From: an uncultured Bacilli bacterium
GTDB taxonomy: Bacteria > Bacillota_I > Bacilli_A > RF39 > UBA660
DNA: 64,000 bases
Assembly (NCBI GenBank): GCA_910586195.1
Contig: CAJUHO010000004.1
Location: 14,137-78,136, forward strand
Direction: 5' to 3'
The notes beneath the pieces are model-generated. The model worked only from the letters and a program-made list of their open reading frames with translations, had not been told where the DNA came from and ran no database searches. This document shows, piece after piece, positions 35,276-43,836 of the stretch. Position numbers and translations under genes: made by a program. Position 1 is the stretch's first letter, and the number at the start of each line of letters is the position of its first letter.

Positions 35276-36328
35276 CTAAATCCATGTCAAATCAATTTCG
35301 TTACTCATTAATTTAGGTAACAAGGCTTCTCGTAGTTGAAATAACACCTCATTTTCTTGATTATTTTTCTCTATTTTAGTAAGGATTTTATTAAAAGCAT
35401 CCTCAACCTTTTCATTTTGCAAAACGGGAATTTGATAATCTTCAATACATCCTTTTGTTATAAAGTTGATAACAGAACCACGATAATTGGCCGTTAAATC
35501 TTTCAGGTTATATTGAATACTAAAATAAAGAAATCCTAAATGCTTTTGATCATAGGGAATTAATACATAAGTCCTTTGGTAAGCATCAAATTTTCCTCGA
35601 TAAAATTTAACATTAAAATCGCCATTTCCAGAAAGCAATATAGCACTAGCATCAAAACTATAACTATCTATTTTTAAAGTATTATGGGAACAAGTAAAAA
35701 ACGGATATTTACCATTCATAACACTATCATTAGCATCACATTTACCAGTAACAACAGGAAAAAAGTCACTTAATTTTCTAAACTTTTTTATTCCCGCCTC
35801 CAAATAATTTTTCTGATATATATTCATACCTATCTCATATAAACTATCATTCATTTGATTGTTTAATTCTATTCTTTTATCGATATAAGACATAACCTTA
35901 GAAATCTTAATTTGTGTAGTCTCATCATGAAAGTCAAGAATTAAATTTTCTAAATCGCTTCTATTTACCGCTTCAAACACAGTATTCAATGCCTTCTTCT
36001 TTACCTTATCTACATTATTCTTAAGTAAATAATACAAATATTGATTATGACCATTTTTCATCTTAATAGAAGCAAGTCCCCTACCTATACACAAATCACA
36101 AGGTGCCATATTGATATCACCAACAGGCGCTCTAACACTCAATAACACACTGTCCTTTTTACCAATTTTTGTTGGAGTACTTGTCCACATTTCTATTTTG
36201 GGATATTTATTACCAAAAGTCTTCCTTCCCTGCATAAAGGCAAATCCTACCCCAGTCTGATTATAGGAAGTAGAACTAGGAGACTGTCCCATTACAACAT
36301 AACACTCATCTTTTAATTTTTTTAACAT
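35276..36328 (-). CDS. hsdS: Type I restriction-modification specificity subunit (HsdS), second system
   Basis: About 350 residues from the ATG at 36328 (AGGTGAG 5 bases upstream). Two recognition domains are present: the first with MGQSPSSTSYNQTG, the second with FFPVVTGKCDANDS. Each is followed by a helical spacer (TTQIKISKVMSYIDKRIELN; KVEDAFNKILTKIEKN). It is shorter than the element's HsdS but within the family range. It sits between the PIN nuclease gene and hsdR. Confidence 0.87.
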   Translation of the reverse strand: MLKKLKDECYVVMGQSPSSTSYNQTGVGFAFMQGRKTFGNKYPKIEMWTSTPTKIGKKDSVLLSVRAPVGDINMAPCDLCIGRGLASIKMKNGHNQYLYYLLKNNVDKVKKKALNTVFEAVNRSDLENLILDFHDETTQIKISKVMSYIDKRIELNNQMNDSLYEIGMNIYQKNYLEAGIKKFRKLSDFFPVVTGKCDANDSVMNGKYPFFTCSHNTLKIDSYSFDASAILLSGNGDFNVKFYRGKFDAYQRTYVLIPYDQKHLGFLYFSIQYNLKDLTANYRGSVINFITKGCIEDYQIPVLQNEKVEDAFNKILTKIEKNNQENEVLFQLREALLPKLMSNEIDLTWI

Positions 36329-36337
36329 AATACTCAC

Positions 36338-37252
36338 CTACGCAATCATGATAACATCATCTATATTAATGTTACCATCCTTATCCAACCGACACTCAAT
36401 ATGAAAGGGCAAATTTTCTTCATCCTTTACCACTTCAATATTAAAACTATAATTATTATTACTCTGATCAATTAAATCACTATAATTAACAATAGAATTA
36501 ACTTCAAAATTGTAATATAGTTTGATTTTTTCATTCACTATATCAAATAATTCTCCACTATCTAACAAAGAATCAATATTCGCATCTACTAATAGATAAT
36601 TAGATTGAATCTGATTAATTTCTAGAAGCCTATTTTGCAGTTCCCCCAATTCATAAAAAATCTCTATTTTTTTACCTGTTATTCTTTCAAATTCATCGCT
36701 CAATTCTTCAGGAAAATCATTTTTATTTTTTGTTAAAAACAAAAACTTCTGACTTGCTATTTTACCAGCATACTGTAGCATTGATTCCCATTGTACAGCA
36801 TCCTTAAAACCCTTATCAGACTCACCATTTTTCCCAGAAAAAGGTTTGTTTTTATAGATAGCCCTATCAAGAAGATTATTAAGGGTATCCCGTTCCTTTG
36901 GAATTAATACCATATTTATCTTTTCCTGTTCTAGATAATCATTAATTCTTCTATCTAATCCCGTTTCAAAGTCCTTTACCTTCTCAGGTTCGTCAATACC
37001 ATAAAATACCCGGAACTTACTAAGTAATTCCCTATAATTACTATCATCTTCTTCAAACTTTTCACAAATCTGACACTTTAATTCCTTCATCACAATTTCA
37101 GTAACATTAATATGACATTTATCACTTAAATCATTCGTATTTATAAAATCTATAAATTCCAAATAATTTCTACCAAATGTAAACATAGAATAATCTTTTA
37201 TGCTCTTCTCTTTTAAAATACTAGTATCAAAAAATATCTCAATCATTTCCAT
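36338..37252 (-). CDS. PIN-like nuclease (DUF4935 type) inside type I R-M operon
   Basis: About 305 residues. The first strand ends in an acidic motif (IEIFFDTSIL), the middle has DKGFKDAVQWESM, and a later strand reads FLFLTKNKNDF: the ordered acidic residues of a PIN fold, closest to the DUF4935 group of about this length. PIN domains are usually metal-dependent RNases. A C-terminal domain of about 100 residues is unassigned. The ATG at 37252 overlaps hsdM by 14 bases and the stop is 9 bases before the hsdS ATG, so expression is tied to the methylase. The closest precedent is PrrC, an anticodon nuclease held inactive by a type I enzyme. Confidence 0.75.
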   Translation of the reverse strand: MEMIEIFFDTSILKEKSIKDYSMFTFGRNYLEFIDFINTNDLSDKCHINVTEIVMKELKCQICEKFEEDDSNYRELLSKFRVFYGIDEPEKVKDFETGLDRRINDYLEQEKINMVLIPKERDTLNNLLDRAIYKNKPFSGKNGESDKGFKDAVQWESMLQYAGKIASQKFLFLTKNKNDFPEELSDEFERITGKKIEIFYELGELQNRLLEINQIQSNYLLVDANIDSLLDSGELFDIVNEKIKLYYNFEVNSIVNYSDLIDQSNNNYSFNIEVVKDEENLPFHIECRLDKDGNINIDDVIMIA

Positions 37253-38726
37253 AGCCAATATCCCTCAATACTTTCTTCAGTTCTACATCTAGCTGTTGAG
37301 CTTCTTCCATTTGAGCTACTAATTTTTCTATTAACTTTGCCATTTTCTCTTCTGAAAAAGAAGCATCAACTTGAGATTTTTTCATACCAACATACTGGCT
37401 TGGATTTAATAAAAAATCTTTTTCCTCTATGTCTAAAAGGGTAGCATCTCTACAAAATCCTAAGACATCTTCATAATTCTTAGTGTTCTGATAATCGTGA
37501 TATGTATTTGCAATTTTCATGATATTTTCGCTAGAAAAATCTCTTAATTTTCTAGTAATCATAGAACCTAACCCAGTAGCATCTATAAATAAAGTATGGC
37601 CTTTCCGTTTTTTCTTTTTATTTAATATCCAAATAGAGCAAGGAATCGTAACTGAATAAAACAAATTAGATGGCATTGCAACAATACAGTCCACTAAATC
37701 ATCTATCACCAATTTACTGCGAATAAAAGCTTCACGCCCACTCGATGTTAAAGCACTATTAGGTAAAACAATCGCTGCCCTTCCTACTCCAGACAATTTA
37801 GAAATTACATGTTGCAACCAAGCATAATTCGCATTTTTCTTTGGAGGAATTTCATACTTCCATCTACAATCATTTAACAACAAGTCCTGTCCCCAATCTC
37901 CCATATTAAAGGGAGGATTGGCCAATATAAAATCTGCCATTAAACCTTTATGTAAATCTTCATGGAATGTATCCGCTGCAAATTCTCCTAAGTTCCCCTC
38001 TATAGATCGAATGGCCAAGTTCATCTTCGCTAATTTCCAAGTAGTAGGATTTTTTTCTTGCCCAAAGAAAGAAGCATTTCGGACATTTCCATTATGTTCC
38101 TCTATATATTTAACACATTGAATCAACATACCACCAGAGCCACAAGCAGGATCATATATTCTTCCTCCCTTTGGTTCAAGCATTTCCACCATCGTTTTAA
38201 CAATACTGGATGGTGTATAAAATTCTCCTCCCCTTTTTCCATCTTTACTAGCAAATTTCTCTAAAAAATATTCATATATTTGTCCCAAAGAATCATCATG
38301 AGACTCTAAATCTAAATTCGTAAACAAATCTATAATCTCGCCCAAATTTACACTTCTAAAATCTGGACTATTATATATCTTAAATAGCACTCCTTTAAGG
38401 GATGGATTTTCCTTTTCTATTAAATCTAGTGCATTATCTAAAATCTCTCCAATATTGTAATCTTTAGAATGCTTTACAATATAATCCCATCTCGCATTTT
38501 CTGGCACAAAGAAAATACTATCTTCCATATAAGCATCTCTATCTTCTTCTAAACCGTACCCATCTTGTACAAGAAATTTATACTTTTTTTCAAAGGTAGA
38601 AGAGATATACTTTAAAAAGATCATTTCCAACACTACAAATTTATAATTAGTAATCGATAGACCACCAATCATTTTATCTGCTGCAATCCACAATTCTTTC
38701 TCTATTTCTTTTATATTTTGTTTCAT
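37239..38726 (-). CDS. hsdM: Type I restriction-modification methyltransferase (HsdM), second system
   Basis: About 495 residues. The N-terminal HsdM helical domain (KELWIAADKMIGGLSITNYK) is followed by motif I YDPACGSGGMLIQ and motif IV LANPPFNMGDWG of the N6-adenine methyltransferase. It is the first gene of the operon and overlaps the PIN gene by 14 bases. The ATG at 38726 is preferred to GTG 38735, but neither has a strong site. Distinct in sequence from the HsdM at 24607, so these are two independent systems. Confidence 0.93.
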   Translation of the reverse strand: MKQNIKEIEKELWIAADKMIGGLSITNYKFVVLEMIFLKYISSTFEKKYKFLVQDGYGLEEDRDAYMEDSIFFVPENARWDYIVKHSKDYNIGEILDNALDLIEKENPSLKGVLFKIYNSPDFRSVNLGEIIDLFTNLDLESHDDSLGQIYEYFLEKFASKDGKRGGEFYTPSSIVKTMVEMLEPKGGRIYDPACGSGGMLIQCVKYIEEHNGNVRNASFFGQEKNPTTWKLAKMNLAIRSIEGNLGEFAADTFHEDLHKGLMADFILANPPFNMGDWGQDLLLNDCRWKYEIPPKKNANYAWLQHVISKLSGVGRAAIVLPNSALTSSGREAFIRSKLVIDDLVDCIVAMPSNLFYSVTIPCSIWILNKKKKRKGHTLFIDATGLGSMITRKLRDFSSENIMKIANTYHDYQNTKNYEDVLGFCRDATLLDIEEKDFLLNPSQYVGMKKSQVDASFSEEKMAKLIEKLVAQMEEAQQLDVELKKVLRDIGYGND

Positions 38727-38823
38727 TTTAAACACTTCTTTCTACTACCTACCCCATCTACCCTTTCTTCTCTATGCTCATTATAACATCATTTTACTGA
38801 AATGACGACATAATATAATAACT

Positions 38824-38858
38824 ACAAAAAAACTATTGATTTTCTACCATCAATAGTT
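38824..38858 (-). terminator. Terminator of the Abi-HtrA operon
   Basis: AACTATTGAT (38831-38840) pairs with ATCAATAGTT (38849-38858), then TTTTTTTGT on the minus strand. Confidence 0.85.
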
Positions 38859-38873
38859 CAAAGATTACAATTC

Positions 38874-39968
38874 TTATTCACCCTTACTAAGTTTAACCTT
38901 CGTTTTATGTTCTTTTCCATCACGGTTATAAGTAATCTCAATTTCTTCTCCCACTTTATATTTATAAAGCTCATAACGTAGATAAGCAGATGATGCTACT
39001 TGTTCTCCATTAATTGCAATAATGACATCACCCTCTTTTAAATCAGAACTAGCAGCACCCGTTTTTTCTACTACTTTCACAACGATAACTCCCATCTTAA
39101 TAGCGTCATCTATTCTATAGGGATTACGATATTTGTCATTATCTTCCACATTAATCATATTGATTCCCAAAACAGGCCATTCAATCTTTTCACCCTTTTC
39201 TAGGGAATCAATATGGCTCATCGCATACTCAATAGGAATGGCAAAACCCATACCTTCAATTTCTTCTTGTACTAGTTTCATAGAATTAATACCAATTACT
39301 TCAGCATTAGAATTTAGTAATGGTCCACCACTATTTCCTGGATTAATAGCAGCATCTGTCTGTAACACCCTCATAACCCAATCATTACTATTAGAGTTTC
39401 CTACACTAACAGAAACCATACGATCCTTTCCAGAAAGACGACCAGCAGTAACACTACCACGATAACTATATCCAAGTGGGGAACCAATCGTAAAAACTGT
39501 ATCTCCTAAACGCATCTTCGTAGAATCCCCAATGGTTGCAACTGCCTTAATATGTTTTTTATCCACACTAATAACGGCTAAGTCTAAGTACTCATCAGAA
39601 CCTAATACCTTACCGCTAATTTCTGTATCATCAGATAATACTATTTTAATATCAGACATATCGGAAATCACATGATGGTTTGTCATAATATAAGCCTTAT
39701 TATTATCTGTTTTATAAATAAAGCCTGTTCCAGTAGACGCCAATTGATTATTCTGAAAACCCTGTATTAACACAACAGCATCATAAACCTTTTCTACAGC
39801 ATCAGCCAAAGAACCATCCTCTACAATAACCTTACCATTTTCTTTTACTACTGTAGTTTTTAACATAGAGTCCATAAGGGGGCTAAACTTAAAAACAGTA
39901 CATGTCAAAACTGCCCCTACCACGAAAGATCCAATCACTATAAAAACCGTTTTTACACTTTTATTCAT
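38874..39968 (-). CDS. HtrA/DegP-like membrane-anchored serine protease with PDZ domain
   Basis: 364 residues. One N-terminal membrane anchor (about 7-27), then a trypsin-like domain with the catalytic His in IMTNHHVISD, the Asp in YLDLAVISVD and the Ser in NPGNSGGPLL. A C-terminal PDZ domain contains KEGDVIIAINGEQV. It acts outside the membrane on misfolded or envelope proteins. Its start overlaps the upstream Abi_2 gene by 8 bases, an unusual pairing for a housekeeping protease. The order His-Asp-Ser and length are normal for the family. Confidence 0.93.
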   Translation of the reverse strand: MNKSVKTVFIVIGSFVVGAVLTCTVFKFSPLMDSMLKTTVVKENGKVIVEDGSLADAVEKVYDAVVLIQGFQNNQLASTGTGFIYKTDNNKAYIMTNHHVISDMSDIKIVLSDDTEISGKVLGSDEYLDLAVISVDKKHIKAVATIGDSTKMRLGDTVFTIGSPLGYSYRGSVTAGRLSGKDRMVSVSVGNSNSNDWVMRVLQTDAAINPGNSGGPLLNSNAEVIGINSMKLVQEEIEGMGFAIPIEYAMSHIDSLEKGEKIEWPVLGINMINVEDNDKYRNPYRIDDAIKMGVIVVKVVEKTGAASSDLKEGDVIIAINGEQVASSAYLRYELYKYKVGEEIEITYNRDGKEHKTKVKLSKGE

Positions 39969-40914
39969 TAATATCTACACTCCTCTCAATCGTCGCTAAT
40001 TCTGTCCAATTAGCAGGAAATCCCATTAAATTCATTATCTTATCAATAGAAATTGTTTTCAAATTATACGCTAAATTACTAATAGTTCTATCCAGTTCCA
40101 AAGTCATATTCAAAAAATCCTCATAATCAAGCACCTGTTTCATAATAATAATGAGAGCAAACAAATCATTTTTACCATAGCAATATTCACCATTTTCCTT
40201 CTCAATCTTTAATATTTGATGGTATATTGTATCATCAATACATCGCTGTGTCCTATTATCATAAACAATATCTTCATGAGCACAAAGATTTCTATAGTTT
40301 GCAAGAATTGGCAAATACGTAATCATCTCATCCCTAGTAATTCGATAAATCTCACAAATTTCCTGTTGATCCTCTTTTTTTAATACAGTAAACATTTCAC
40401 TAACGATTCCAAAAGATAAAACTTTCACCAAAATCCACATCGGAATATATCCATAATTACTAACATAATGTTGAGTAGCAGTATGTTGTTGTCCATTGAC
40501 CCGTATCTGCCTCTTCATCTTTTTAATTAAATCATTTACTTGGCGTTGTTTTTCAGGTTTACTTGTAAAATTTTTATTTTTTAAATAATCTCTTTCTCGA
40601 TAACCATATTTTTTCGATAATTGATAAGAAGTAATAGACTTTAAATTATTTTCGATAATCAATAAATTCTTAAATATAATATTTCGAAATGCACGGTCAA
40701 ATAGAAAAAGACTATATAACTCTTCAAAACTAGTTCCTTCTATATATTTTTTATTAGAATTAGAAATGAAGAAAGGATAACGATAACCATTAATAAAGAA
40801 ATAATTCTCGCGTAATAAAATCTTTTTTGCAAATGATTCGTCTTGAATTACTAATCCTTTATACTTTAAAATCTCTAGCTGTTCGTCTAAATTTTTAAAC
40901 TTTTTTTCTACCAT
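39961..40914 (-). CDS. Abi_2 family abortive-infection protein (AbiD/AbiF-like)
   Basis: 317 residues. The opening pattern (QLEILKYKGLVIQDESFAKK then NYFFINGYRYPF) and FLFDRAFRNIIF match the Abi_2 family. Near residue 212, YRNLCAHEDIVYDNR supplies R-x4-H, the catalytic signature of HEPN ribonucleases. Proteins of this family stop phage growth by disabling the infected cell. AGGTGA precedes the ATG. It is co-transcribed with the HtrA-like gene and lies beside the second R-M system, forming a defence block. Confidence 0.88.
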   Translation of the reverse strand: MVEKKFKNLDEQLEILKYKGLVIQDESFAKKILLRENYFFINGYRYPFFISNSNKKYIEGTSFEELYSLFLFDRAFRNIIFKNLLIIENNLKSITSYQLSKKYGYRERDYLKNKNFTSKPEKQRQVNDLIKKMKRQIRVNGQQHTATQHYVSNYGYIPMWILVKVLSFGIVSEMFTVLKKEDQQEICEIYRITRDEMITYLPILANYRNLCAHEDIVYDNRTQRCIDDTIYHQILKIEKENGEYCYGKNDLFALIIIMKQVLDYEDFLNMTLELDRTISNLAYNLKTISIDKIMNLMGFPANWTELATIERSVDINE

Positions 40915-40983
40915 TATACGTCACCTATATTAAATTATACCACAAAATTATTTATAAAAATATGAAAATTATATGAAACATGT

Positions 40984-40989
40984 TATAAT
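40984..40989 (+). promoter_or_regulatory. Extended -10 promoter element
   Basis: TGTTATAAT (core TATAAT at 40984-40989) lies about 20 bp before the phospholipase-like ATG. No clear -35 is seen. Confidence 0.45.
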
Positions 40990-41007
40990 GCCAAAAGGAG
41001 GAAAAAT

Positions 41008-41985
41008 ATGCCAGCTAGTATTACACATGCCTATTTTGCACAAGACTTATATAACTCTTTTGACTCTGCTAAAAAACAACTTTTAAGTCCCTTTTTAAAA
41101 AAACTTATGATGTTTGCACAAGGCAGTGACCCCCTAATGTTCTATCATATTTTAAGTCTAAAAAGCGGAAAAAGTGTTAGGCCATTACAAAAAATGTTAC
41201 ATAATACGGATACTCAACGTTTTTTTATTCACCTAATTACTTACATAAAAGAAAATCACTACGAAAAAAATCCAGAAATTCTAGCTTACCTTTATGGAAG
41301 TATTACTCACTATGTCTTAGATAGTACCATCCATCCATTTGTCATTTACCAAACAGGATTTTTCGATAAGACAAAAAAGGAAACTTATAAATACAACAAT
41401 CAACATGCCATCATGGAATCCTACTTAGATATGTACATGGTTCAAAAAAGAACTGGGCAAAATCCATATACATTTTCTATGAAAGAATTTCTATTTGAAA
41501 AACCCATTTTTTCAGAGCCTTTAAAAAATACCATTAATCACGCTTATCTAAAAACATATCATCTAGAAAATATGGCTACTATTTATCAACGTTCTTTTCA
41601 AGAAATGGCAATCTTTCTACAATTATTTCGGTATGATTCATTCGGTATCAAAAAATTCTTCTACCAAACACTTGATATCTTCACACCTAAAAAGTGCTTT
41701 AAAATGAAAGCATTATCTTACCATGTTTCACTAAAAGAAAATGAGATTTTTTTAAACAATGAACATCATACATGGTGTTATCCTTCTAAAAAATCTTTAC
41801 AAAGTAGGGAGTCCTTTGATGAGCTTTATCAAAAAGCTCTTACGGATTGCCAAAATATCATTCAAAAACTAGATCAGTATTTTAATGGAGAAAATATTTG
41901 TCTAACTTCTGTTTTTACAAATAAAAGTTATATCAGTGGACTTGACTGCAAACTAGATTTAAACTTTAAATATTTTAAGTATTAA
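41008..41985 (+). CDS. Zinc-dependent phospholipase C-like protein
   Basis: 325 residues without signal peptide. The start (PASITHAYFAQDLY), then QGSDPLMFYHI and YLYGSITHYVLDSTIHPFV with repeated His and Asp, match the zinc-dependent phospholipase C fold, which is widespread in Firmicutes as uncharacterised intracellular proteins. The metal-binding His are present, but the real substrate is unknown and the absence of a secretion signal argues against a toxin-like lecithinase. Strong AGGAGG site; followed 49 bp later by the SpoIID-like gene. Confidence 0.78.
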   Translation: MPASITHAYFAQDLYNSFDSAKKQLLSPFLKKLMMFAQGSDPLMFYHILSLKSGKSVRPLQKMLHNTDTQRFFIHLITYIKENHYEKNPEILAYLYGSITHYVLDSTIHPFVIYQTGFFDKTKKETYKYNNQHAIMESYLDMYMVQKRTGQNPYTFSMKEFLFEKPIFSEPLKNTINHAYLKTYHLENMATIYQRSFQEMAIFLQLFRYDSFGIKKFFYQTLDIFTPKKCFKMKALSYHVSLKENEIFLNNEHHTWCYPSKKSLQSRESFDELYQKALTDCQNIIQKLDQYFNGENICLTSVFTNKSYISGLDCKLDLNFKYFKY

Positions 41986-42034
41986 TCCCGTATAAATCAC
42001 TAAATTTAGAAACATAATATAATCAGGTGATATT

Positions 42035-43090
42035 ATGTTTTACAGATACGAAATAAAAAAAGTAAATGACGAAGATGTTCTTTATCTATATCTAACAATG
42101 GCCTATGAATTTTCAAAAGAATTAGGGGTAGAAGCGGACGATACTGATATTAAAAGAAGGACAAAAAACTTCATAAAAAATAACAATATTGATTTTAAAG
42201 GACGAAAAGCCTTTTTGATTATAGATGGTATTATTGTTAAAACTGTCGATATAGAAAAAAATGAAGACGTCGAATTAATCAAGCAAACTCATGATTATAG
42301 TGATCAACAATACTTAATTACAATAGAATTAGAAAATCATATTGTCGTAGAAATGACTTTAAAAGAATATTTGCTAGGTGTTTTAGCAACGAATGCTACT
42401 ATCAGTATGAATATCGAAACACTTAAAGCGTTAACAGTACTATATCGAACGTATGCTTTCAAAGAAATGGAAGAAAACAAAAAAATTATGGCCATTAATC
42501 GTTATCAAATATACAAACCACTATCTTATTATAAGCTAGTATGGATTCATGACTATAATTCTACATATCATAAATTATTGAAGGCCATACAAGAAACAGA
42601 CCGAGAATTTGTCACATATGACGGTAAATATATTACCCCATTTATTCATGTTTGTAGTAATGGTTATACATCAGCAGATCCCGATTTTCCATATCTTGAA
42701 AGAAGACCAAGTTTATGGGATTATGCATCTCCCTTATTCTTAAAAGTAACTGATTATGATTATACACAATTAGAAAAAATATTTAAACAAAAAAAAGAAA
42801 GCATCAAAAATATGGAAATCTTATCATTAACAGATAATAACCGGATAAAAAGTATTAAAATTGGTAAAGAAATCATGGATGGGATTGCTTTCAAACAACT
42901 GTTGAATTTACCCTCTGATGATATTACAATCATTATCAATGAAAATAACATTCGTTTTATTACTAGAGGATATGGTATTAGTTTAGGACTTAGCGAATTT
43001 GGAGCCAATGAAATCGCAGATAGTGGCTGTAACTATGCTGATATTATTCATTATTATTACCCTAATGTTATTATTAAACGTTTTATCTAG
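42035..43090 (+). CDS. SpoIID/LytB-like domain protein with altered active site
   Basis: 351 residues. The segment VEMTLKEYLLGVLATNATIS corresponds to the SpoIID motif normally read as EYLKGVVAAEMP, so the catalytic Glu position holds Asn or Thr here. Later parts fit the family: CSNGYTSADPDFPYLE, and RGYGISLGLSEFGANEIA in place of the usual RGWGHGVGMSQYGA. No signal peptide or membrane helix is visible. SpoIID is a lytic transglycosylase used during engulfment; this relative may have lost activity and serve another role. AGGTGAT precedes the ATG. Its 3' end overlaps the convergent cwlD-like gene by 8 bases. Confidence 0.75.
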   Translation: MFYRYEIKKVNDEDVLYLYLTMAYEFSKELGVEADDTDIKRRTKNFIKNNNIDFKGRKAFLIIDGIIVKTVDIEKNEDVELIKQTHDYSDQQYLITIELENHIVVEMTLKEYLLGVLATNATISMNIETLKALTVLYRTYAFKEMEENKKIMAINRYQIYKPLSYYKLVWIHDYNSTYHKLLKAIQETDREFVTYDGKYITPFIHVCSNGYTSADPDFPYLERRPSLWDYASPLFLKVTDYDYTQLEKIFKQKKESIKNMEILSLTDNNRIKSIKIGKEIMDGIAFKQLLNLPSDDITIIINENNIRFITRGYGISLGLSEFGANEIADSGCNYADIIHYYYPNVIIKRFI

Positions 43091-43766
43091 ATACTTTGGT
43101 ATCTTTTTTTATTTCTTCTATATATTCTACTACTCCATTTGTGATTACTGCTGCAACCTTTTGTTGATATTTTTCAGTTTGTAATAAATAGCGCTCATTA
43201 GGATTTGATAAAAAACCACACTCAATCAAAACTCCTGGTACACGTGTATTCCGGTACAAATACAAATCTGTCGTAATTAATTTCCGCTTTGTATATGTAT
43301 CCTTTCTAAAGTTTTCCATAATTTTTTCTCCAAGTATTTTATTTTTGGGATTAATATTATTATAGAGAACCTCTGCTCCTTGATGATAAGAATTATTATA
43401 CCAATTCAGATGAATTGATAAATATAAATCACTCTTCACCTTTTGAATAAATAAAATTCTGCGATATAAGTCCCCTCTTTTTTTTGCACTATCCCATTTA
43501 CTGGATAAATCCTCATCTTCTTCTCGAATTAAATATACAACAGCACCCTGTTGCAACAAAGTATTTCTCAAAACCTTTGATATTTCTAAATTTAAATCCT
43601 TTTCTAAAATTTTGCCATATCGTGTTCCAGGATCCCTACCACCATGCCCAGGATCTACGGTTATTACTATACCTTTTAAAGGAAGATAGGAAGCGTCCGC
43701 TATTTGTATTAGAAAAATACAAAAAAAGCTCATTAATAATAGAAAAAACTTATATTTATGAATCAT
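43083..43766 (-). CDS. cwlD: N-acetylmuramoyl-L-alanine amidase, CwlD-like
   Basis: 227 residues: signal peptide (about 1-26), then an Amidase_3 domain with zinc ligands His in DPGHGGRDPG, Glu in LEKDLNLEI and His in LSIHLNW, and the catalytic Glu in GVLIECGFLSN. There are no wall-binding repeats. Length and architecture match CwlD, which makes the muramic-lactam precursor in spore cortex needed for germination. It is close to a SpoIID-like gene. The amidase activity is sure; the spore-specific role is likely. Confidence 0.85.
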   Translation of the reverse strand: MIHKYKFFLLLMSFFCIFLIQIADASYLPLKGIVITVDPGHGGRDPGTRYGKILEKDLNLEISKVLRNTLLQQGAVVYLIREEDEDLSSKWDSAKKRGDLYRRILFIQKVKSDLYLSIHLNWYNNSYHQGAEVLYNNINPKNKILGEKIMENFRKDTYTKRKLITTDLYLYRNTRVPGVLIECGFLSNPNERYLLQTEKYQQKVAAVITNGVVEYIEEIKKDTKVSR

Positions 43767-43801
43767 ATTATCACCTTAGTAATTATATGTATATAAAGAT
43801 T

Positions 43802-43826
43802 AAAAAAGCCTAGTAAAATTCTAGGC
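43802..43826 (-). terminator. Terminator of the NatAB-like operon
   Basis: GCCTAG (43808-43813) pairs with CTAGGC (43821-43826); TTTTTT follows on the minus strand. Confidence 0.8.
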
Positions 43827-43836
43827 AAATACAAAA

